From Artemisia argyi (taxonomy: Eukaryota > Streptophyta > Magnoliopsida > Asterales > Asteraceae), in contig CM060708.1 in NCBI GenBank assembly GCA_030686995.1, forward strand, positions 185,183,249 through 185,247,248: a stretch of DNA of 64,000 nucleotides, given 5' to 3'. The notes under the pieces are model-generated. The model did no database searches. It was not told the DNA's origin and saw nothing but the letters and a program-made list of their open reading frames with translations. Shown in pieces: positions 11,432-22,008 of this stretch. How positions within the stretch are numbered: the first letter of the stretch is position 1; each line of letters opens with the position of its first letter. A program made the position numbers and the translations under genes.

Positions 11432-11470
11432 TGGGCTATAAATACCCTCCCTTCCCCTCCATTTCTCTTC
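11432..11470 (+). promoter_or_regulatory. TATA-like LTR promoter with pyrimidine-rich downstream region
   Basis: GGCTATAAATACCCTCC is followed by a C/T-rich segment ('cttcccctccatttctcttc'), a common layout of plant core promoters. It suggests the U3/R boundary of this solo LTR and sets its orientation as plus. Confidence 0.5.
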
Positions 11471-12327
11471 ACAAATTTCTCTCCTCTATACCTCACACAT
11501 TTATTTAGTTTAAGACCCTTAGTATCTGTAGAAGATGAGTGGCGAAGCCTTGGCCTAGGCGAGTTGTGGTTTGAGTCGAAGGAAACCCTAGAAACCCTTA
11601 TAGTCTCGTTAACCCTTATACAACCTAGGTAAGCTTTATTTTACATATAGTAGTCTTAGAATAGACCTAGGATACTTAGTATAAGCCTTAGAAACCATAG
11701 GATAGCCTTAAATCTTCTCGTTTGCATGCTTTCTTTTCTTAACCCTAGTTATAGTCGAATTGCATGTTTACGTGTTACATAGCTTATTTACATGATATAA
11801 TCTGAACTATATGACTTATTTGAACTTATATGAGTTAGACATAAGCTTAGAAACTAGGTTGCTATGTTAAAACATGAATTACATGCATTTAGGACTAGTT
11901 TTGCAAAACATTACATGCATAGGGGTATATATTGTAAATTCCTGAAACTATAAAGTCTAGGGACTGTTTTTGACATTTCCTAGAATTTATAAGTGTAAGG
12001 ACTAGTTTTGAAAAGTATTAAAACCTTAGGATAGAAATTAAAACAAGTAATAAACTAAAAAGGACTAATATTGCAAATATTATAAACTAAAGGGTAAATA
12101 GGGTAAATAATGAAAGTTAGTATAGTTTAGGGACTATTTTTGTCATTTCTTTAGAATAAATAAGTATAGGGACTAAATGTGCAATAGTTAGAAAGTTATA
12201 TGCTTAATTGTTATAAGTTTATAAGTATAGGGTAGAAAATGTAAATATATAAACTTAAAGGGTAAAAATGGACTATTTTCATATAAATACAAAACCTATT
12301 TAAGTTAGAAGCATAACACAATATTAG

Positions 12328-12655
12328 GGAGCTTCATGCCAGGAGTACTAGGTGGATATTTCGTTTTGACGAGTTTGTTGGGTTTATGAATTAAAGTGCC
12401 CTGACTCCTCGAATGATTATTGCATATACTTCTGAGTTATGATGGCCTGAACGGTGATATGTTATCACTAAAACCCTAATAACAACTTAAATCAATAGTA
12501 GGGAGCTTCATGTGAGGAGTATTAACTTCTGAATTATGATGGCCCGAACGGTATTATGTTAATAACATAACACAATAGTAGGGAGCTTCATGTTAGGAGT
12601 CATATACTTTTGAATTACGATGGCCCGAACGGTGTTATGTTATATATAAAAACCT
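12328..12655 (+). repeat. Imperfect tandem repeats inside the solo LTR
   Basis: The phrase GGGAGCTTCATG recurs at about 12329, 12500 and 12582, and 'gatggcccgaacggt' (first copy 'gatggcctgaacggt') recurs near 12440, 12538 and 12619, each followed by a TATGTTA(T) phrase. Confidence 0.75.
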
Positions 12656-13561
12656 AATAGTAATTAGTTACGAAAACCTAGAATAAGACTTGACATACAC
12701 ACACCTACACAACCCCCAGGATACGTGAGTGAGTTGTCTAAACCCTTAATTTACTTACCTTAAGACCCAGGTGAGTTTTCATAGCCTCACTTTTAAATGT
12801 TTTACAACCCTGTGGGGGGGATACATGCTTTAAACCGAATACAAGTCTTTTCCCTTGGTTATTGCACGAGTAAATTATCTGCCATTATTACATAACCAAA
12901 ATTCATGAATCTAATCGTTTGGGATATTTTACCCACGCGAACGCGAATATAGTTGATAGATCTATTGGAGTTTGACAACTCTCGTTGGTATTAACATCTT
13001 ACTGGATGGTACCAATAAGTACTATATTTGAACACACTAAAGGAATAACTTTGGAAAGTTATCCTTCCCGTCCCCTCATGGTTTGGTCTGCAGACCCCAT
13101 GACCCGGACTGTTAATGTGTGGTTCATGAGCTTAGTGCAATATACCTTCTATCACTAAATCCTTTCCACACAAAGGGTTTAAGCTGAACCCTATGGAACT
13201 TGTATTCATACCTTAACTACTTAAAACCTATGACTCTCACTCAACCTATGTGTTGACTTTTAAGGATGTTATCTTAGGTAATTAGGCACTATAGGAACCC
13301 TGGCACGGAGAAGTACTGGACTTGAGGACGTTCAGAATAGTTATCATTCATCAAGTTTTGTGTCATAAAACGTATCTTAGGGACCTCTCTTTTGGTAAAA
13401 GTGCATCTTTTACTGTGAAAACTCTGATGAATAAATGAATGATAACACCTTTTTCAAAAACGTCTCTTTTCGAGTCGTTTTCTATTATCTTGTCTTTGTT
13501 TCCATGAGTAATACCCCAAACACTTAATCTGTTGCGATCAGTGAAAAACGGGGGTGTTACA

Positions 13562-13843
13562 TAAGTCATCATCTACCAACGATGATGTCTTAGTTGGTGG
13601 AGGACATTCATCGAATCTCATGTTAAGTGACTATTCTACTCTCACTGTTTCTTTGTTAAGAACAACGTAGGCTTTACTATTTTGGAAGTAACCTAGGAAG
13701 ACACCTTCATAAGACTTTGGGTCAAACTTGGTGAGGTAATCTTTTGTGTTTAATATGAAGCATTTGCTTCTAAACACTATAAAGTAATTAAGAGTGGGTT
13801 TCCTACCTTTTAAGATCTCATATGGTGTTTTTCATAAGATTGG
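13562..13843 (-). pseudogene. Copia (SIRE-type) integrase C-terminal part
   Basis: Leftward from 13838 the frame gives YEILKGRKPTLNYF, FILNTKDYLTKFDPKSYEGV and GYFQNSKAYVVLNKET, the conserved region after the copia integrase core. A TAG then precedes MRFDECPPPTKTSSLVDDD, which continues across the solo LTR into LDEEEA at 10409. A one-base frame slip lies near the junction at 13838. It follows directly on the integrase piece that ends at 41523. Confidence 0.8.
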
Positions 13844-14093
13844 TGATGCGTGTTTTTGCAACCTTGCAAAAGGTTTTACCTCTCAAGGGATCTTGAGAAG
13901 CTTGCAACCCCCACCAGGCAGTGTACCTAACCGTTGTAGTATAGTATAGTGACAAGTACTGGGGGATTGATCGTTCAACTCAAAGAATAGTGTTCGCTAG
14001 GGTTAAAACTCAATTAAACTAAGTCTAGATGTGAGGGATGATTCTTTTTGTATTTTTATATTTTATGGAAAGCAAGTAAAAATCTCGGGTTTA
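13844..14093 (-). mobile_element. Athila-type solo LTR, 3' part (minus strand)
   Basis: The plus strand starts TGATGCG, the reverse complement of the CGCATCA end of the Athila derivative LTR at 18398/26000, and stays similar for 250 bases ('acaagtactgggggattgat', 'aaaatctcggg'). The other part lies at 40362-41522. Flanks at both outer ends are ATTGG, so this is one solo LTR of about 1.41 kb, the same length as the 1407-bp LTRs of the inserted relative, cut by CACTA2. Confidence 0.88.
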
Positions 14094-15120
14094 CACTAGT
14101 ACAGATATGGCCTTTCGTCACACATAGCGTATTTCGAATGGTCACACAGCAACATATTTACATGACTAAATGTACCAGCCTTAAATAAACAGCCACACTT
14201 GATCCGACTTGTATGACCATTTCGTAAAATATATGTCACACATTTGTGTATATATGTGACCAGAGGGTAACTGGTAAATATTTTTCGACATTTTAGTCAC
14301 TTTTAATTCGGGACGTGTGACAGATACAAATAAGCTCGAAACATTAGTCACACTATAGATATACATATGTGACAAATATATGTCACACAATTGAACAGTG
14401 TGAACAAAAAGATATATGGTCACATGAAGTACTTGCGTATGTGGCTAAATTATATAGTCAAGTTTGTCACACATTATATAAACGTGACTGCTATTCTTTG
14501 CTGAATAGTTAGCCACATATGAATTTGAAATGTGTGACAACTAAAAACTCAGTTTGAAGCGTTAGTCACGAAATGCATTTAAGAGTGACAAATATATGTC
14601 ACACACTTGAAGAGTGTGACCAAATGTCATATATGGTCACACTAAACCATAGAAACATGATTAAGTGTAACTAAAATTCGATACATATGGTCACGTAAGT
14701 TAATATGTGTGTCTAAAGTTTAGTGTGTGTTTGTTTTCCAAATCCTAATGTGTATAGCCACACTTAATTGAAGCACGATCATGTGACTATAGGCTTTACA
14801 ATAGTCACACCATATCACACATGTGTATCTAAATGATGTTTATGGCCTCATCATAAGGGTATTATATGTGATCAATACATTCAAAATAGTCACATTGTAA
14901 AATATTCATGTGACTATTATTTATAGCAAAATTTGAAGTCGGTTATCAATAACCTTGATATTAGTCATATTGAGTTTTTATGTGACTAAATTAAAGATGC
15001 TATATATATGGTCACATGAAGTATTTATTTAGGTGTCTAAATCATAGAGTCATATTTTGTCACACATTATTTAAGTGTAGTCACAAATTGATACATATGG
15101 TCACACATTTCTGATAACTT
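14094..15120. repeat. Left subterminal repeats of CACTA2
   Basis: GTCACAC, TGTGACTA and ATATGGTCACA recur more than twenty times in both orientations over about 1 kb, without a strict period. In En/Spm the comparable regions bind the TnpA protein; that role here is by analogy. Confidence 0.8.
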
Positions 15121-15628
15121 ATGTACTTTGTAACCCCTATAGGAACAGTGTTACTTGAGTTTCTAAAGTCAATTTTCAACTTTAATGAAGTAATATGTTA
15201 CTAAATTTTCTGCAAGTGCATATACATGATAAATGGAAAATGCAAATAGAATAAAGCATGCCTGCAAGTAGATATACTAGTGAAAACTGCAAATTTTTTC
15301 ATTGCCATAGAAAAGCTTGACTTTTTTTAGTCAAAATCCATTACAATAGGCTAAATTATACAAACAACTATTGTAATAGCAGTAGTAACTTAATAATAGT
15401 ATTAGTAACTTTTGTACAAACAACCGAGTTGTAATCTCACAAAAGGTGAATTATATTACTTACCAAAAGGTTTTTTGCAACATAAACAATTGCTGATATG
15501 GGCATTCCGAAGATCAGATACAAAGAAGAACATACAATTCTCTGTTTAATGAAAACAGAGAAGCTACACCCCTGCTACCTCCAAACACCTTATCTTCTTT
15601 TATTTCGTTCTTGCATTTGTCTCTCATA
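15120..15628. other. Non-coding stretch
   Basis: AT-rich sequence between the left subterminal repeats and the end of the minus-strand TE ORF. It probably includes the 3' flank of that ORF. No gene seen. Confidence 0.4.
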
Positions 15629-16986
15629 CTAAGTATGAATTCTTTCAATGAGATCTTTAACTACCTCTGTACTTTCTTCACATGTGATCTTTATAGATAT
15701 CATCACAGCAAGTAAATTAGCACTCAAAGGATACTCTTTTTCTGCAAGCATAAAAACATCAACTCCACCTTGTGTTGATAACTGATGTACATTGCAGCTA
15801 TCATAAAACTTCCATGAAGTTGAGAGATCATGAATTGGGAAGTTCCAATAGATATCAGGTGGATCAGGTTCATATAACCTGTGTAACTCAACCCACAGCT
15901 CTTGCTCTTTCACATCTGGCTTCTTGATTGTTTTGAGTTTTTTTTAACCAACTCCCATAATCTGACTAAGTCTTCTCTGTCACTTCTTCTTATCAATTCC
16001 TGAAAACTTTTGCACACTGCTGATCCTCCACCAAGCCTGATTATCTTCCAAGCCTTTCCAAATTTATTTTTGTAAATCTCCCAGTCTATGATTGGATGTC
16101 TAGATTGAATAGGATCAACATATAATGTTTCAGGAACAATCACCATCATCTGATTAAGAAAAGAGCTATCTTCATTTATTTGTGAATCATTCTTCTTCTC
16201 AGCATGCTTGTCTTTAATGATCTTTTGTTTCTTTGATGGTGTTTCTTTTGTACCCATGGGGATAAACTTTTCTTCAATATATCTCTTGCATTAGTAGTAT
16301 AGATGTGCAATTTCGTCATATGTCTTTCCCCTGAGTTGATGAGGTTTATAAAAACCTTGATTCTTTAAGTATATCTTCATTACACTCATGAGCGGAGACT
16401 TTGTGGGATTTCTTTTCCTCTTCTGACTTTGACCTTGCTTCATTGACTTACTTAGTTGACTCAAAGCTAATTCTACACCTCTTTCATTTATCAAATCAGC
16501 AAGTCTTTGTACTCTGTTATCATCAGTTAAAGTCTTATCTTTGTAAAGTTCTGCAACTCTAGCCTGTAGAACTTCATCCTCATCAATAAAAGCTTGCATT
16601 TTTTCTGCATGAGCTCTTTTTTTCTCCTTTTCTTGAAGAATGAATGCTATTTGCTCTTCTGTTTCAAATTCAGACACTTTAGATCTCCTTTTCTCATCCA
16701 TAAAGTTAGCTATTTCAGCTTCATCAACTCTCTTTGCAACCTCTTCAGTAGTAGAAACTTTATTTGTTGTAGCAGCAGAAACATCTTGTACCACCTTAGC
16801 CAGTTGTTCAACATTACTAGTAGCAGCAGTTTCTCCCAAACTAGTATTAGTCTCCACCATGATCTTTGAAGCTTGTACAATATTTTCACCAAGAAATTCC
16901 ACTACCTGCTTTTTATTTACATCTTCCAAAACCGCCTCATTACCCTCATTGTCAGCAACTACATAGTCATCATCCATATTATCACC
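15629..16986 (-). pseudogene. TE-associated ORF (FLxKPxG...QFWATA family), C-terminal half
   Basis: The reading starts at the right edge next to the Athila TSD with GDNMDDDYVVADNEG. A Ser/Thr/Glu-rich linker, a coiled-coil-like region (EKEKKRAHAEKMQAFIDEDE) and LMSVMKIYLKNQGFYKPHQL follow to 16291. Then a stop and a second segment MGTKETPSKKQKIIKDK ... HPIIDWEIYKNKFGKAWKII, and finally ELWVELHRLYEPDP ... SWKFYDSCNVHQL ... EKEYPLSANLL to 15629. The order matches the C-terminal half of a protein family common in Asteraceae TEs; I remember database names such as 'synaptobrevin, longin-like', which I would not trust as function. The break near 15945 falls in a run of eight T (A on the coding strand). 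The N-terminal half is at 26006-27354. Confidence 0.7.
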
Positions 16987-17197
16987 ACTATTGATGAGGC
17001 GAAAAATGATCCGTTTTTAGGGGGTCATTTAAGCCCGAATCCGACTTTATTTGATCAAATATTGCCCTAAATCGTTCCTTTTGTGATTTTAGGTGTTTGG
17101 AGAGTGAATTCTGGAAAAGAAGCCATTTTGGACGTTTTTGGAGCATAAAAGTGAAGAAAACGGCAAAGTACTAAATTTCCATGCTGAAGATACAAGG

Positions 17198-17418
17198 TGA
17201 CGGTGTCAAGACCACCATCTTGACGGCGTCAGACATGAGGAATTAAACATCGTAGGTGGTGACGGCGTCAGAAGGATTCATGACGGCGTCAAAGTGGCAA
17301 GAATAAAATACCGTGGGTGGTGACGGCGTCACATAGGCCGTCATAAGTGGATCAAGGCCGTCCGAGGAAGTATATGGCGGCGAGGTGACGGCGTCACAAG
17401 TAACTCTTGACGCCGTCA
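17198..17418. promoter_or_regulatory. Cluster of TGACGGCGTCA palindromes in the LTR promoter
   Basis: Copies start at 17198 (TGACGGTGTCA), 17221, 17260, 17281, 17321, 17386 and 17408 (TGACGCCGTCA). Pair spacings are 23, 21 and 22 bp. TGACG is the core bound by plant TGA-type bZIP factors, and here two cores face each other around one central base. The last pair ends 12 bases before the TATA box. The second LTR has the same cluster at 24800-25020 with two copies mutated. Function as a transcription-factor array is inference. Confidence 0.7.
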
Positions 17419-17430
17419 GCCTGTTTTTCC

Positions 17431-17438
17431 TATATATA
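17431..17438 (+). promoter_or_regulatory. LTR TATA box
   Basis: CCTATATATAG sits directly downstream of the palindrome cluster and is conserved in the 3' LTR at 25033-25040. This is the expected U3 core promoter of the element. Confidence 0.65.
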
Positions 17439-18404
17439 GTTTTCTAGTTTTTTCATTAAAAGAGAAAAAGTTTTGGTGAAACCCTAAAGACGATTTTGGT
17501 GCCTCTTTTACAGGTTTTTCAAGGGTTCCAAACCCTTGAGACCTTGCATTGTAATTGAGATAAGTGTACTTTCAATTCAATCAATATGTCTATGTGTTGG
17601 TTGTTTATATCTTGTTCTTGTCTCAATTCTACTATGCTAGGCTAGATCTCTTTTGTGTTTGCTTAGATCTAATGAAACCTAGATGTTGATTATGTGTTGA
17701 TTACTTGTCTATTCTTGTTTTGAATGAATGATTTATATGTTAGGCTTAAGAAAACTGGCAGATCTCCAAATGGTAACATGCTTGAACGTCTTAAGAAACA
17801 TGAACCGAGGCGTACTAGGTCTTTATTGGTTGTATTTAATGCATGAGCCACTGTTTATAATCCCTATAGTTGTGCTGGGTCATGGTGTAGGAGGAGATAA
17901 GAGCTCATAGAGTTGGGGAGTTATGTATGCCACCCCACGAATGGTATTAAGGAATACAATCCGTCATTCATACAAGTGTAACAAGTAATTAACATGTAAA
18001 AGATATCTAGGGAGTAATGAAGTCTAAGTAAACACAATTTCTCCAATTACTGCTCACAACTTTAGTATAATTAGTTTATTTTCATTTTTATTATTTTATT
18101 TTGATTGCATCTTAGTTTTGGGTTAGTTGAATAGCAACTAATTCCGCCCACTCTTCCAAAACCCGAGATTTTACTTGCTTTCATAAAAATATAAAAATAC
18201 AAAAAATAATCATCCCTCATCTCTAGAACTATTAATTAGGTTTTCTAATCCTAGCGACACTATTCCTAAGCTGAACGATCAATCCCCCAGTACTTGTCAC
18301 TATACTATACTACAACGATCAGGTACACTGCCTGGTGGGGGTTGTAAGCTTCTCGAGATCCCTCGAGAGGTAAAGCAAGGTGCGATTCCCACGCATCAAG
18401 TTTT

Positions 18405-18423
18405 TGGCGCCGCAGCCCGGGGA
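18405..18423 (+). promoter_or_regulatory. Primer binding site, Asp-tRNA type (degenerate)
   Basis: TGGCGCCGCAGCCCGGGGA begins 7 bases after the 5' LTR. It is close to the TGGCGCCGTTGCCGGGGA complement of the 3' end of tRNA-Asp used by Athila elements, with an extra C. Confidence 0.75.
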
Positions 18424-18519
18424 ATAGTTATTGTCTAGGTTAGGATTTCTTTTTATTAGTTCTACTTGCTAGATTCCTTTCTAGTAAGATTTTTATTTTT
18501 ATTTTTAGGTCTTCTTTAG

Positions 18520-20019
18520 TCTATCTTATTTCTTCGTGCCTTTGTTCGTAACTCTTTACCATCCGACATCATAGAAGGTGGTAACATCTTTGAACCCATC
18601 ATCCCACCACAACAAAACCCACCATTAGAACCCCTTGGGCCCCGAACCTTAGGAGAGTATTCCCGACCTAGCCACCAAGGCTACCGAAACACCATTGAGC
18701 TCACCGGAGCCAATGTGACCCCCTTGCGATCCGACACCATCCGGTTGGTGCAAAGCGGATGTGCATTCCATGGACTTCGTTCCGAAGATCCAAACCAACA
18801 CCTTAAGGACTTCCTCAAAATTGTAGATTCTATAGACCTAGGTGTTGAAACTAGAGAGACTACCTGTTTACGCCTATTCCAATTCTCTCTACGGGATCAA
18901 GCTAGTCAATGGCTTGAGCGTTTACCCGCGGGATCCATCACCACATGGGATGATCTCACCACTCGTTTCCTTGCTCAATTTTTCCCACCCGGGAGAACTA
19001 CTAAACTTAGGAATGACATCTTGATGTTCCAACAACGTCAAAATGAAACCTTTTATGAAGCATGGAGCCGATATAAAGACCTACTCCGAAAAGTTCCTCA
19101 TCATGGGATCGAACCATGGCTGCAGATCCAAATCTTTTATGGTAAGGTTGACTATCAAACAAGGAAAGCCATTGATTACGCAGCCAAGGGTAGGCTAGAT
19201 AGACTTAGCATTGACGAATGCTAGAAAGTTCTTGAGGAGTTGGCACAATACGAAGAGGAAGGATGGGAGGACCCAATGCTCCCGAGCAAAGCAAAGCTTG
19301 ATTACGCACGTGCCATCCAAGAACAATTGTTGGGAAGCATCGAGAAACAGGTAAAAGAACTGATGAGTATTGAGAAATTGGCCGTTGAACCCGTGTGGAA
19401 CCCTAATCCACATAGGAATACGGTTATCAGCCAAAATTTTCCTGAACGCTCACGGCAAGAGGAATTCGAAGGAATAATGGTAACCTTCATGGATAATCAG
19501 GAAAAGCAAATCCAGCACCTTGAGGCACGCATGGAAAGCACTCATAACGCCTTTATGAATTTCGCAGACCAATTCATATCAAGGGTCAAAGAAAAGATCA
19601 AAGAAAATTCTATACCTAAAAGAATTGAGAAAGTCTTCGAGGTGTCAACCTCTTTGGTATTTGACCAAGAGGACAGCGGGAGATTCTCCTCAAAAGCTTT
19701 ACCATTAACTACCCCCCATTCTCATAAACACCCCCATACGGAGAAAAGCTCGCAAATAAATAACATTTTCGTTGGATGCTTGCGAACTACATTCCCGATC
19801 TCATCTGAAAAACGTTCTTTTGGTTTTAAACCCGGTGTAAAGAGGTCACACCTCATAAATACCATTGATTTGAAACCTCCTATTGAACAACGTCTTTCTT
19901 CTCGCACCAATGACCCGTGCATAAGGATCAACTTGGCCAAAACATTACCCGACCCCCGATGCTACCTCACCTCTTTCCGCGACAGTAACGAGACATTCGA
20001 CCCTGGTGGACCTCGTTAA
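18520..20019 (+). pseudogene. gag: Athila-type gag with one in-frame TAG
   Basis: The frame is open from 18520 and recognisable from PLEPLGPRTLGEYSRPSHQG (about 18625). It then gives SDTIRLVQSGCAFHGLRSED, ASQWLERLPAGSITTWDDL and FLAQFFPPGRTTKLRNDIL, the retrotransposon gag (PF03732) core of Asteraceae Athila-type elements. A TAG at 19222-19224 interrupts it after DEC; the same frame continues with a coiled-coil-like stretch (NQEKQIQHLEARMEST) to 20019. No in-frame ATG is present between 18520 and the gag core, so the true start is unclear. No CCHC zinc knuckle is seen, although Athila Gag usually has one. It could supply capsid protein only if the TAG is suppressed. Confidence 0.85.
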
Positions 20020-20718
20020 CAAAATAGCTACTCATGGGTTTTACTTGTGTTTAGTTATTCACGCAAAGGGCATGGACTAAACTTGAAACTACTCCAAACC
20101 TTACCCCACACGGGCATCTGACGGCGTCAGATTTAACTCTTGACGCCGTCAGCTCGACGGATCAGCAATATTAACCCAAAACCAATCACTTTCCAACCAT
20201 ACCCCACAAATCTCACCCAAGTGTTGCTACTACTCCGACTCTCAAACCCCCAATTCGACATCTTCCGCCTCCGATCTCTACTTTGTAAGTAAGTTTTCCT
20301 CATCTTTTCTCGGTTAATTATCCTTAGGACCCGTCAATTTGAAAAACCCCTTTCGCCCGAAACCCCATTCTTGACCCACCATTAACAAATCGTAATGCCA
20401 TCCAATTGGTGATTCGTAATCGTGGGGTTACCATTTGATGATGTTGTCTCACCCAAATCATGCATTAATTTAGGGAAAAACCATCATGCCTCGGATTCTT
20501 TGACTCCCCACCCCTGTTTCCTGATTTAAGGAGCGTTTGGGTAATGGGTTAAGAGTTTGAAAATTGATTTTTCCCTCGCATTTGCATGGCTATAAATCTG
20601 ATCCATCTGACGGCGTCAAAAATTACTCTTGACGGCGTCAGATGTGTCTGACTGCATAAAGTTCGTATAAATTTCGCGTTCTAACCGTTTCCATTCACTC
20701 CACCTTCTTTCCAGCAAA
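20020..20718 (+). other. Spacer between gag and ORF1, with two palindrome pairs
   Basis: No coding frame. Holds TGACGGCGTCA/TGACGCCGTCA at 20119 and 20141 and a second pair at 20608 and 20630, both exactly 22 bp apart. The second pair lies about 80 bases before the ORF1 start. 'ggctataaatctg' at 20588 is a TATA-like sequence just upstream of that pair, so an internal promoter for ORF1 is possible. Confidence 0.5.
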
Positions 20719-22008
20719 ATGAGCAAAAGGTCTCGCCAACAAAAGGGTAGTTCTTCTAGATCTCAAGGGGTCAACTATGGGGAATTAGTGCACAGTTGGG
20801 GGGAATTCAATGATGTGGATACTAGTACCAAGTATGAGGAGTTGTGCAACCACTATATCGATGCTGGGGCGGTGGTTGACTGGGATTTTCTGAGAACCAA
20901 TGGGTTGGAGGCTGCATTTGTAGGGAGGTTCCGCACAGATGGGTTTGCGGGACCGCAGTGGGAGAGATTGTTTAGGTTGAGAGAGACGGTATATAGTGAG
21001 TTAGTACGGGAGTTCTTTGCGACCTTCCGTTTTGATCAAGCTGAGGCTAGGGGAGATATGGGGGGCACCACGATATATTTTAGGATAGGGGGAGAGTTGA
21101 GGTCTTGTTCTGTGGCTGAGTTTGGTTGGAGGCTTGGGCTATATACTAGTGAGGAGGTTGATGGGGCTTTTCTGCTGAATTTGTTACATGGGGAGACTCA
21201 GCGGAATGAGATGAGGTGTGTTACCTTTTGGCCAAACATAGGGAATGGGGCTTATACCTCGACTACTGGGGCTGCATCGATCAGGGACCCCATTGTTAGG
21301 CTAGTTCACAGGTGCATCACATACAGCTTGTCTGCACGTCATGGCACCACTCACCGTATCACTGCTTCGGACTTATTCTACTTGTACACCATCTTTTCTG
21401 AGGATGTCTATTGCAACATCCCGTTTTAGGTGGCCAGTTACTTGAGGACCAGTATGGGTGAGAGGGATATCGACAAGGTTTATGGGGGGATGTTCGTCAC
21501 ACGGTTGGCTCGTTCCTATGGTCTTCTTACTCCTCAGATCATAGGGTACTTGAGCGACTGTGGGAACTGCAGGGTAGTGAGGGCGAAATCCCTTAGGCAG
21601 ATGAGCATTGTGATGCAGATGGGGGATGGTACCTACATATGGTACGTAGGGGCTGATAATGAGGATGATGACGGTGATAATGAGGGAGTGCCCCAGCAGC
21701 ATCAGTTTGCCGAGTATGAGGAGGGGACGGCTGATTACTACCGACACATGAGTCAGGGAGACTGGCAGGCACACCAGGGTGCCTGGATGGGTCAGATGGA
21801 CACATGGCGAGCTGCTACTGACCAGCGCTTTGACTGGATGTATGATCATACCGTCCGCCAGATGCAGCACCTCTCCACCCGAGATCAGCTTGAGCCTCAC
21901 CTGCAGATTGACCCCTTCCCAGGCCGAGAGACTGACTACCCTCCCTATGGGTACACTGGACACCTCCCACCAGGCTATGATTATCGTTTTGGTCCTCCCC
22001 CTCAGTGA
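20719..22008 (+). pseudogene. ATHILA ORF1-type protein, one in-frame TAG
   Basis: Starts MSKRSRQQKGSSSRSQGVN, then VDWDFLRTNGLEAAF, a conserved block GPQWERLFRLRETVYSELVR, SCSVAEFGWRLGLYTSEEVD, the CVTFWPNIGNG segment, and TTHRITASDLFYLYTIFSED. This is the order of the ATHILA ORF-1 family (PF03078), the env-position protein of Athila elements, whose function is unknown. A TAG at 21427-21429 separates the first 236 codons from a further 192 codons in frame (VASYLRTSMG ... FVTRLARSYGLLTPQ). The C-terminal tail has a run of acidic residues (about 21655-21690) and a Tyr/Pro/Gly-rich end. Apart from the TAG it looks well preserved. Palindrome pairs and a TATA-like box lie just upstream. Confidence 0.85.

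Larger units (their letters stand above)
10410..13561 (+). mobile_element. Solo LTR, 3.15 kb, probably Ty3/gypsy chromovirus type
   Basis: Begins TGTAACAACCC and ends GGGGGTGTTACA, with a perfect 5-bp TSD TAAGT at 10405-10409 and 13562-13566. The copia reading frame joins precisely across it. The TGTAACACCCC type of start and a length over 3 kb are typical of LTRs of Tekay/Del-like gypsy elements, but no coding sequence is present to confirm the lineage. Orientation is taken as plus from a TATA-like box at 11433. It holds a 52-bp tandem duplication at the left end and a repeated block at 12328-12655. Confidence 0.8.
16992..18398 (+). repeat. 5' LTR of the Athila derivative
   Basis: 1407 bp, TG...CA termini. 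Contains the TGACGGCGTCA palindrome cluster (17198-17418), a TATA box (17431-17438) and a 3' region ending in 'ggtacactgcctggtggggg' and CGCATCA. Small frames within it (17728-17910) are without family resemblance and are not genes. Confidence 0.95.

Noticed and set aside
14094..15120. Repeats as a satellite or CRISPR-like array
   Set aside because: Irregular spacing, both orientations, and position at a CACTA terminus fit subterminal transposon repeats.
16594..16966. Plus-strand Ser/Phe-rich frames
   Set aside because: Antisense of the TE-associated ORF.
17728..17910. 60-aa frame in the Athila derivative LTR (also at 25330-25512)
   Set aside because: Present in both LTRs only because they are duplicates; no start context, domain or family resemblance.
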